From NCBI GenBank assembly GCA_043101835.1, contig JBICHM010000050.1, positions 1 to 7,224 on the forward strand: a stretch of 7,224 bases of DNA, in the 5' to 3' direction. Both the position numbers and the translations under genes were made by a program. A model generated the notes under the pieces. The model saw only the letters and a program-made list of their open reading frames with translations. It had not been told where the DNA came from and ran no database searches. This document shows, piece by piece, positions 1 through 4,847 of the stretch. Source of the DNA: JBICHM01 sp043101835 (lineage in GTDB: Bacteria; Planctomycetota; Phycisphaerae; Phycisphaerales; UBA1924). The first letter of the stretch is position 1; every line of letters starts with the position of its first letter.

Positions 1-18
1 CCCCTGGCCTGAGCCCTT

Positions 19-68
19 CCTCCCCCGCACCGCGGGGGAGGTGTCCGCGCAAGCGGACGGAGGGGGGC
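19..68 (+). repeat. Double-hairpin intergenic repeat, copy A (GTCCGC subtype)
   Basis: Two adjacent perfect stem-loops form the core. The first pairs CCTCCCCCGC (19-28) with GCGGGGGAGG (32-41) around an ACC loop. The second pairs GTCCGC (43-48) with GCGGAC (53-58) around GCAA. A G-rich run follows. The same architecture recurs at 1425, at 1611-1664 (inverted) and at 7001, always between genes. The second stem has the same sequence as copy C, while copies B and D carry GTCGCC/GGCGAC. Similar G/C-rich palindromic repeats are known from many high-GC bacteria. No transposase is present here. Confidence 0.8.
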
Positions 69-103
69 GCCCCAACCTGCACGCCCGCACGACCAACGGG
101 CCC

Positions 104-140
104 GAAAGTGTAATTGTCTTTTGTTTGTGTAAATTTGTTC
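104..140 (+). promoter_or_regulatory. AT-rich island upstream of rpsL, possible promoter or upstream element
   Basis: This is the only clearly AT-rich stretch in the first 340 nt. It contains TTGTCT (114-119), TTGTTT (121-126) and TAAATT (130-135). The hexamers are not spaced as a normal sigma-70 pair (10 nt between the first and the last), so I cannot assign a start site. It may be a distal promoter, or an upstream element for the better-spaced candidate at 229-256. Confidence 0.3.
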
Positions 141-228
141 CATGCGCTCTCGCGCTTCCTTCTTAACTCGACCGCTCCCGGCCGCGAGCTGCCCGCCGCA
201 CAACGCCCGAAGCCCCTTCCCCCTCGGG

Positions 229-256
229 TTGCATCCCGCCGACGTGCGGCTACACT
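229..256 (+). promoter_or_regulatory. Candidate sigma-70-like promoter for rpsL-rpsG
   Basis: TTGCAT at 229-234 and TACACT at 251-256 are separated by 16 nt. They match 3/6 and 4/6 positions of the -35 and -10 consensus. Transcription would start near 263 and give a leader of about 75 nt before the rpsL ATG. The matches are modest and come from inspection only. Confidence 0.4.
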
Positions 257-262
257 TCGCGG

Positions 263-334
263 CTCGCGACTGATCGCGAGAGATTCCAAGGGAGTAGCCC
301 TGCGCGTGGTGGGACCCCGCGCAGGCAAAGGTGG
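263..334 (+). promoter_or_regulatory. Structured rpsL leader with hairpin next to the ribosome binding site
   Basis: Two hairpins lie between the candidate promoter and rpsL. The first is a 7-bp stem, CTCGCGA (263-269) with TCGCGAG (274-280), around a CTGA loop. The second is an 8-bp stem, CCTGCGCG (299-306) with CGCGCAGG (318-325), whose loop can itself pair GGT with ACC. The second ends 2 nt before AAGGTGG (328-334), the only plausible ribosome binding site for the ATG at 338. It could modulate S12 translation; that role is inferred from position alone. Confidence 0.4.
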
Positions 335-337
335 CCT

Positions 338-709
338 ATGCCGACGATCAATCAGCTGGTTCGCAACCCGCGCGTGTCGCCCAAGACCAAGGGCAAGACC
401 CGTGACCTCGACGCCTGCCCCCAGCGGCGCGGCGTGTGCCTGCAGGTCAAGACCGTCACCCCCAAGAAGCCCAACTCGGCGCTTCGCAAGGTGTGCCGCG
501 TCCGCCTGTCCAACGGCAAGGAAGTCACCGCCTACATCGGCGGCGAGGGCCACAACCTGCAGGAGCACTCCATCGTGCTCGTGCGCGGCGGTCGCGTCCG
601 CGACCATCCCGGCGTGCGCTACCACGTCGTCCGCGGCTCGCTCGACTGCCTCGGCGTCGATGGCCGCAAGCAGGGCCGCTCCAAGTACGGCATGAAGAAG
701 GGCAAGTAA
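338..709 (+). CDS. rpsL: 30S ribosomal protein S12
   Basis: S12 sits at the decoding centre of the 30S subunit and helps set translational accuracy. The 123-residue product is the normal family length and starts MPTINQLVRNPR. It keeps CPQRRGVC (27-34), TPKKPNSALRK (41-51), YIGGEGHNLQEHS (66-78) and the basic end RSKYGMKKGK. Lys43, a classic streptomycin-resistance position, is unaltered. Asp89, the residue that RimO methylthiolates in many bacteria, is present. The second streptomycin position, Lys88 in E. coli and M. tuberculosis, is Arg here, followed by His90 instead of the usual Leu. The ATG is preceded by a partial Shine-Dalgarno (AAGGTGG, 328-334). It is the first gene of a two-gene unit with rpsG. 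Identity is certain; the start is supported by alignment with the family. Confidence 0.98.
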   Translation: MPTINQLVRNPRVSPKTKGKTRDLDACPQRRGVCLQVKTVTPKKPNSALRKVCRVRLSNGKEVTAYIGGEGHNLQEHSIVLVRGGRVRDHPGVRYHVVRGSLDCLGVDGRKQGRSKYGMKKGK

Positions 710-854
710 GGCCCTTTCAACGGAGCATGCGTTGGCTTCGCCAATGCATGCCACCCAGAATCCATATCACGCAGGCAAGTAATCCCGCCCTCGCCCGGCG
801 GGGTGAACAGCAGGCCCGGCCGCGCCGGGCGGATGAGCCGAAGGAGGCGACACC
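710..854 (+). promoter_or_regulatory. rpsL-rpsG intercistronic region with three hairpins
   Basis: This 145-nt spacer is unusually structured. Hairpin 1 pairs 725-736 with 740-751 (12 bp, one G-U, TTC loop). Hairpin 2 pairs 782-789 with 797-804 (8 bp including one G-U). Hairpin 3 pairs GCCCGGC (814-820) with GCCGGGC (824-830) around CGC. A perfect AAGGAGG (841-847) follows, 7 nt before the rpsG ATG. None of the hairpins has a T-tract, so they do not look like terminators. In E. coli, S7 represses str-operon translation by binding the rpsL-rpsG intercistronic RNA. An equivalent role here is inferred from position only, and I did not align it to the E. coli site. Confidence 0.5.
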
Positions 855-1358
855 ATGGGCGGACGCATCACCCAGTCAGCCGAGCAGCTTCGCCCTGACG
901 CGAAGTTCAACGACAAGGTCCTCAGCAAGTTCATCAACTGCATCATGACGGACGGTCGCAAGACCTCCGCCACGCGATGCGTGTATGACGCCTTCGACGT
1001 CATCGAGAAGAAGCTTGAGAAGGACAAGGACAACCCGAATGCGCCCAAGGACGCGCTCGAGCTGTTCCACATGGCCATCGACAATGTGAAGCCCCCCGTC
1101 GAGGTGCGCTCCAAGCGCATCGGCGGCGCCAACTACCAGGTGCCGCTGCAGGTCAACCGCAAGCGTCAGCAGTCGCTCGCCTTCCGCTGGATCATCACCA
1201 GCGCCCGCGGCGAGCGCGGCCGCCCCATGGCCGACCGCCTGGCTGACGAGCTCTACAACGCCGCGCGCGGCGAGGGCAAGGCCATGGCCACCCGCGAGCA
1301 GACCATCCGCATGGCCGAGGCCAACCGCGCCTTCGCCCACTTCGCCGGCGGCCGCTGA
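855..1358 (+). CDS. rpsG: 30S ribosomal protein S7
   Basis: S7 binds the 3' major domain of 16S rRNA, nucleates head assembly and lines the E site. The family is recognised by FNDKVLSKFINCIMTDGRKTSA (18-39), the beta-hairpin VEVRSKRIGGANYQVPLQV (82-100), the LAFRWII block (108-114) and the closing RMAEANRAFAH (152-162). The ATG is fixed by a perfect AAGGAGG seven bases upstream. At 167 residues it is about 11 longer than the usual bacterial form of about 156. The extra length is mostly a charged insertion around residues 54-65 (EKDKDNPNAPKD). The start (MGGRITQSAEQ) is less basic than the usual PRRR type, and the usual YRW ending after FAH is replaced by FAGGR. An intrinsic terminator follows 30 nt after the stop codon, so the transcript probably ends here. 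Confidence 0.97.
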   Translation: MGGRITQSAEQLRPDAKFNDKVLSKFINCIMTDGRKTSATRCVYDAFDVIEKKLEKDKDNPNAPKDALELFHMAIDNVKPPVEVRSKRIGGANYQVPLQVNRKRQQSLAFRWIITSARGERGRPMADRLADELYNAARGEGKAMATREQTIRMAEANRAFAHFAGGR

Positions 1359-1387
1359 GCCGACGACGACAACCGACCGATCTTTGA

Positions 1388-1420
1388 CGCCCCGCCCCTC
1401 AAAGGCGGGGCGTTTTCTTT
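1388..1420 (+). terminator. Rho-independent terminator after rpsG
   Basis: A perfect 9-bp GC stem, CGCCCCGCC (1388-1396) with GGCGGGGCG (1404-1412), encloses the loop CCTCAAA and is followed directly by TTTTCTTT (1413-1420). This is a textbook intrinsic terminator for the rpsL-rpsG transcript. It lies 4 nt before repeat copy B but is separate from it. Confidence 0.9.
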
Positions 1421-1424
1421 GCGC

Positions 1425-1563
1425 CCTCCCCCGGCCTGCCGGGGGAGGTGTCGCCGAAGGCGACGGAGGGGGCTTCAACTCCTCCACTTCCTCCCTGCCT
1501 CATGGCAGAGCACGCGCACGGATGACGACGGATCACCGAGCCGGCCGCGCGCGCGGTCGATCC
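1425..1563 (+). repeat. Extended multi-hairpin repeat, copy B (GTCGCC subtype)
   Basis: The core has stem CCTCCCCCGG/CCGGGGGAGG (1425-1448), stem GTCGCC (1450-1455) with GGCGAC (1459-1464), and then GGAGGGGGCTTC (1465-1476). The element continues for 87 nt in register with copy D. It includes CTGCC/GGCAG (1495-1508, not preserved in D), the shared word TCACCGAGCCG (1533-1543), a small hairpin GCCGC-GCGC-GCGGT (1544-1557) and CGATCC (1558-1563). The spacing from core end to TCACCGAGCCG is identical in B and D, so there is no net indel. No protein-coding signal is evident inside it. Confidence 0.8.
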
Positions 1564-1610
1564 CATGCTGCGCCCGCCGCGCAATGAGCGTGAGCGAGGA
1601 GATAGGCAGG

Positions 1611-1664
1611 GAAGCCCCCTCCGTCCGCTCGCGCGGACACCTCCCCCGCGGAGCGCGGGGGAGG
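1611..1664 (-). repeat. Double-hairpin repeat, copy C, inverted (GTCCGC subtype)
   Basis: Read on the minus strand this is the same core: stem CCTCCCCCGCG/CGCGGGGGAGG (1640-1664), then stem GTCCGC/GCGGAC (1623-1638), ending in GGAGGGGGCTTC (1611-1622). It faces copy B, so B and C enclose 1425-1664 with arms of about 50 nt that match in plan but not in exact stem sequence. The second stem is of the copy A subtype. Positions 1564-1610 between B and C contain nothing else I can name. Confidence 0.8.
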
Positions 1665-1673
1665 GCGCCTGAT

Positions 1674-1700
1674 TTGACTTCCAGGATTCACCGATAGCAT
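1674..1700 (+). promoter_or_regulatory. Candidate promoter for the SulP gene
   Basis: TTGACT (1674-1679) matches 5/6 of the -35 consensus. TAGCAT (1695-1700) matches 4/6 of the -10 consensus, with a short 15-nt spacer. It lies just after repeat copy C and would give a 5' leader of about 45 nt before the GTG at 1754. It was identified by eye. Confidence 0.35.
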
Positions 1701-1753
1701 CGTCCTTCCACTTCTGTCCCCTCCGAGGCGACCCGCACCCGGGCGCGATCCGC

Positions 1754-2842
1754 GTGGCGCAACAGCCCCTCTTTCTTCCGAAGGCGATCACCTGCCTGCG
1801 CGGGTACTCGCGCAGGAAGTTCGCCGCCGACCTCGGCGCGGGCCTCACCGTCGGCGTCATCGCCCTGCCACTCGCGCTGGCCTTCGGCATCGCCTCGATC
1901 CCCGAGGATGTCGCGCGCGACGCGGGCGTCTCGCCCCCCGCCATCGGCCTCGTGACGGCGATCGTCGCGGGCTTCCTCATCAGCGCCCTCGGCGGCACGC
2001 GCGCGAGCATCGGCGGGCCGACCGGCGCCTTCATCGCGATCATCTACGCCATCGCCGCGACCCACGGGTACGACGGCCTGGTCATGGCGACGGTGCTCGC
2101 CGGCGCCATGCTCATCGCGATGGGCATCGCGCGCCTCGGGCGCGTCATCAAGTTCATTCCCTACCCGGTGACGACCGGCTTCACCGCGGGCATCGGCGTG
2201 ATCATCTTCGCCGGACAGGTGCGCGACCTGCTCGGCCTGGCGACCGGCCCCCTGCCGCCGGAGTTCACGCCGAAGGTGCGCCTCTACGCCGAGCACATCG
2301 GGTCGATCGACTGGCCAACCGCGTCGATCGGCGTCGGCACGGCCGCGTTCATCGTGCTGTGGCGGCGCTTCGTGAGCCGGCGCATCCCCGGCGCGATCAT
2401 CGCGATCGTGCTCGCCACCGCCATCGTGCAGGTCTTCGGCCTCTCGAGCGTGACGACGGTCGGTGAGCGCTTCGGCGCGATCCCCGCCGGCCTGCCGACG
2501 CCGCGGATGCCGGAGTGGGACTGGAGTCGCGTCCCCGACCTCCTGCCCGCGGCCTTCACCATCGCGCTGCTCGGGGCGATCGAGTCCCTCCTCTGCGCCG
2601 TCGTCGCCGACGGCATGCTCAACACGCGCCATCGCTCCGACACGGAACTGATCGGTCAGGGGCTCGCGAACATCGGCAGCGCGGCCTTCGGCGGGCTGCC
2701 CGCCACCGGCGCCATCGCGCGCACCGCCGCGAATGTGCAGGCGGGCGGGCGCACGCCCGTCAGCGGGATGACCCACGCCGGCGCGCTGCTGGCGATCGTG
2801 CTGCTGCTCGGGCGACAGGCGTCGCTCGTGCCGCTGGCCTAG
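1754..2842 (+). CDS. SulP transporter, N-terminal membrane part (ends at the TAG)
   Basis: This 362-residue part holds most of the transport domain. Hydrophobic segments are visible at about 25-48, 62-80, 87-102, 107-127, 136-156, 193-205, 211-229, 264-286 and 340-357. Family signatures are GGTRASIGGPTGAF (80-93), the ALLGAIESLLCAVVADGM block (271-288) with RHRSDTELIGQGLANI (292-307), and GGLPATGAIARTAANV (313-328), which corresponds to the substrate-binding core of SulP proteins. If translation stops at 2840 the product lacks the last helices and the STAS domain and is probably not a working transporter. BicA/DauA-like proteins are the nearest relatives I recognise, without a specific assignment. 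Confidence 0.75.
   Translation: MAQQPLFLPKAITCLRGYSRRKFAADLGAGLTVGVIALPLALAFGIASIPEDVARDAGVSPPAIGLVTAIVAGFLISALGGTRASIGGPTGAFIAIIYAIAATHGYDGLVMATVLAGAMLIAMGIARLGRVIKFIPYPVTTGFTAGIGVIIFAGQVRDLLGLATGPLPPEFTPKVRLYAEHIGSIDWPTASIGVGTAAFIVLWRRFVSRRIPGAIIAIVLATAIVQVFGLSSVTTVGERFGAIPAGLPTPRMPEWDWSRVPDLLPAAFTIALLGAIESLLCAVVADGMLNTRHRSDTELIGQGLANIGSAAFGGLPATGAIARTAANVQAGGRTPVSGMTHAGALLAIVLLLGRQASLVPLA
2840..2842 (+). other. In-frame amber codon inside the SulP frame
   Basis: The codons read CTG GCC TAG CTC GCC GGC, giving VPLA-stop-LAGVL. Relatives usually have one small or hydrophobic residue at this place (typically PLAxLA). TAG is not used as terminator by any other gene in the window (rpsL ends TAA; rpsG, SulP, the peptidase and glmS end TGA). 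TCG or TTG to TAG would be a single base change. Confidence 0.9.
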
Positions 2843-3466
2843 CTCGCCGGCGTGCTGGTGATCGTGGCGTGGAACATGGCCGAGATCCACCGCTTCCGGC
2901 GCCTGCTCAACGGCCCGCGCAGTGACGCCCTCGTGCTCGTCGTCACCTTCCTGCTGACGGTGCTGACCGACCTGACGCTCGCGGTCGAAGTCGGCGTCGT
3001 GCTCGCGGCGATGCTCTTCATGAAGCGCATGGCGGATGTGACGAGCGTCGATGCCCGCTCCGTCGCCGACGACCCCGCTGACGGCGCCGGCGATGTCGAC
3101 CCGCACCTGGCCGACGCAACGCAGCCGGGGCGGGGCGTCGAGGTCTACGAGATCAACGGCCCCTTCTTCTTCGGCGCCGCGTACAAGCTGCACGATGCGC
3201 TGGCCGAGCTGCGCCGCAGCCCGCGCGCGCTCGTGCTCGACCTCTCGCGCGTGCCCGCGATCGACGCCACCGGCCTGCACACGCTCGACGACCTCCGCCT
3301 CCGCTGCCGCAGGGAGCGCACCGAGCTCATCCTCGCCGGCGTGAACGGCCAGGTGCGCCGGGCGATGGCGCGCAGCGGCCTGCTCGACGCCCTTGGCGCC
3401 GACCGCGTCGTCGATTCACTCGAGGCGGGCGTCCGTGTTGCCGAACGCGAGCCCGTCACTGCGTGA
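2843..3466 (+). CDS. SulP transporter, C-terminal part with STAS domain (after the TAG)
   Basis: These 207 codons continue the same frame. LAGVLVIVAWNMAE directly after the stop is the standard continuation of the SulP helix that ends VPLA before it. A membrane segment follows (ALVLVVTFLLTVL, about codons 392-404) and a last one at about 408-421 ending MKRMADVT. A charged linker leads to the STAS domain, about codons 461-566, with EINGPFFFGAA, ALVLDLSRVPAID and the conserved DATG loop (504-507). STAS domains act in regulation and protein contacts of SulP carriers. An independent start would need the GTG at 2852 or the ATG at 2876; neither has a visible ribosome binding site, so independent translation is doubtful. 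Confidence 0.65.
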   Translation, partial: LAGVLVIVAWNMAEIHRFRRLLNGPRSDALVLVVTFLLTVLTDLTLAVEVGVVLAAMLFMKRMADVTSVDARSVADDPADGAGDVDPHLADATQPGRGVEVYEINGPFFFGAAYKLHDALAELRRSPRALVLDLSRVPAIDATGLHTLDDLRLRCRRERTELILAGVNGQVRRAMARSGLLDALGADRVVDSLEAGVRVAEREPVTA

Positions 3467-4847
3467 CCGGCGCTCCCGGATGCCACGCGCCCTGGAACCC
3501 GCCAACCATCCCCTGCCACTCGCGCCGCTGCGTCAGGCGTCGCCAGCGCCCGACCGGCTGCCCGGTGAGGTGCGCGGGAACCTCGCCGACCGCGCGGATC
3601 GCCTCGAGACCGGGATCGTGCGCTGTGCGCCAGTCGGCGATGGTCAGCGGCGCCGCGATGTCCGGGCGCACCCACCGGCGCGGGTCGCGCGGGTCGCTGA
3701 ACTGCCACCACAGCTGGCTGACCCGCAGCGTCAACCCGCTGTGCTCGAGCGCGAACGACTCGTTGTCGCCCGCGTGGTTCGGCCCGGCGCCCGTCGGCTC
3801 GCCGACGAAGATCGTGTGCGTCAGACGCTCCAGCTCGCCCACGAAGTTCATCGCGGCGCTGAAGGTGTCGCGGTCGATCAGGCAGAACGACCTGCCCGGC
3901 TCGTCGAAGCGTGAGCGAACGAGGCCGAGGATCAGCGGCTGGTTGAGGTAGTTGTTCCCGCCCCCGTTGCCGCGGACATCGAAGACGATGCGCTCGATCG
4001 ACTGGTCCTCGGCCGCGAACGCCCACAGGCGCTCGGCGAACTGCGCGATCGTCTCATCGTCGTCGTCCTGCACCTCGGCGTAGCGGACATACAGCGCCCG
4101 CCCGTCGTCGATCGCCGCGAACCAGTGGCGCTCGCCGGGCCGGCTCTCGGCCCGCGGCGGCTCGGGCCACGCATCGCGGATCGTCGTCCAGCCCTCGGGC
4201 GCAGGGCCGAAGACGCGCGGGTCGCCGGGAGGCGAGGGCGCAAGCGCAAACGACCGCTCCTCGCCCGTCGCCGTCTCGACGACCATCGTCGTGCCAAGAT
4301 CGTCACCCGGCGCGAACCCCGCCGCGCGCATGACAATCGGGAAGCGGATGAAGATCTCCGTCCACCCCGCGCCCGCGATCGGGTTGTCGCCGGGGAAGTC
4401 GTCGGCGAGCGACGCGAAGAGCTCCTCGACCGGCGTGTCGTAGAGCGAGACGACGCGCCCGCCGACGCTGGCCGCGTACTCCGGCGCGGCGTCCATGACG
4501 ACCAGCCCGTCCTGCGCCATCCGGAAGCGCACCGGATACGACACGCCCATGAACGCCACGCGCCCCGGCACGACGGACGTGTGCCCGTCGTGGGCCATCG
4601 CGCAGAGACGCGAGATCGCGAGGAAGAAGCCGGCGTCATCGATCTCGTCGAGCGACGCCTCGATCGCGCCGAGGGCCTCGTTCCAGTCGGCCCGATCGAC
4701 CTCGCGCGAGAGATACGGGTGGGTATCCCAGAGGGCCGACGCGGCGGCCTCGAGGTCGGCCCGTCGCTCGGCCGGCGTCGCGCCGAGCGCAACGGCGACA
4801 GTCAGGAGCGGGGCGACGGCCCCGACGACGAGACGGGCGAGCGGCAT
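3456..4847 (-). CDS. Secreted S41-family (tail-specific/tricorn-like) peptidase
   Basis: The 463-residue protein has an N-terminal signal-like segment (Arg5, hydrophobic 6-22, small residues near Ala23), so export from the cytoplasm is likely. The region AISRLCAMAHDGHT (77-90) is typical of the helical part of S41 proteins. Residues 115-150 (VVMDAAPEYAASVGGRVVSL) resemble a divergent PDZ-like segment. The catalytic fold shows RIVFDVRGNGGGNN (286-299), the nucleophile context DTFSAAMNF with Ser330, and FVGEPTGAGPNHAGDN (347-362) with Glu350. The C-terminal VRPDIAAPLTIADW (393-406) is common in the family. There is no lysine anywhere, so the Ser-Lys dyad of CtpA-type enzymes is excluded; a tricorn-like Ser/Glu arrangement is more likely. 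The start at 4847 is supported by AAGGAG (4859-4854) 6 nt upstream. Substrate is unknown. Confidence 0.85.
   Translation of the reverse strand: MPLARLVVGAVAPLLTVAVALGATPAERRADLEAAASALWDTHPYLSREVDRADWNEALGAIEASLDEIDDAGFFLAISRLCAMAHDGHTSVVPGRVAFMGVSYPVRFRMAQDGLVVMDAAPEYAASVGGRVVSLYDTPVEELFASLADDFPGDNPIAGAGWTEIFIRFPIVMRAAGFAPGDDLGTTMVVETATGEERSFALAPSPPGDPRVFGPAPEGWTTIRDAWPEPPRAESRPGERHWFAAIDDGRALYVRYAEVQDDDDETIAQFAERLWAFAAEDQSIERIVFDVRGNGGGNNYLNQPLILGLVRSRFDEPGRSFCLIDRDTFSAAMNFVGELERLTHTIFVGEPTGAGPNHAGDNESFALEHSGLTLRVSQLWWQFSDPRDPRRWVRPDIAAPLTIADWRTAHDPGLEAIRAVGEVPAHLTGQPVGRWRRLTQRREWQGMVGGFQGAWHPGAPVTQ

Larger units (their letters stand above)
1754..3466 (+). pseudogene. SulP-family anion transporter with STAS domain, interrupted by one in-frame TAG
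   Basis: The reading frame runs 570 codons from a GTG at 1754 to TGA at 3464-3466, with a single internal stop, TAG, at 2840-2842 (codon 363). Both sides are typical of one SulP/SLC26 protein: a membrane domain followed by a cytoplasmic STAS domain, in the usual size range of about 480-570 residues. Such proteins move sulfate, bicarbonate, dicarboxylates or similar anions across the inner membrane; the substrate cannot be told from sequence. The GTG is the only reasonable start before the first membrane segment, but no Shine-Dalgarno sits at normal distance (GAGG at 1725-1728 is too far). Explanations are a recent nonsense mutation, a sequencing or assembly error, or readthrough. No other lesion is visible. 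The 3' end overlaps the convergent peptidase gene by 11 bp. Confidence 0.8.

Noticed and set aside
195..250. GCCGCAC (195-201) and GTGCGGC (244-250) as a leader hairpin
   Set aside because: The 42-nt loop and overlap with the candidate promoter spacer make a functional RNA hairpin unlikely.
114..695. A 193-codon plus-strand open frame overlapping rpsL
   Set aside because: It covers the rpsL leader and an alternative frame of rpsL, has low-complexity Ala/Arg/Ser composition and no ribosome binding site. S12 is the real product.
1425..1664. CRISPR array from the repeated palindromes
   Set aside because: The copies are few, alternate in orientation and sit in separate intergenic regions. There are no regularly spaced unique spacers and no cas genes.
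2840..2842. Selenocysteine at the internal stop of the SulP gene
   Set aside because: Selenocysteine is inserted at TGA, and this codon is TAG. The site is also inside a membrane helix with no redox motif.
1688..3280. A 530-codon minus-strand open frame opposite the SulP gene
   Set aside because: It mirrors the SulP coding sequence, has biased low-complexity composition with no recognisable domain, and lies in an antisense frame commonly left open by high GC.
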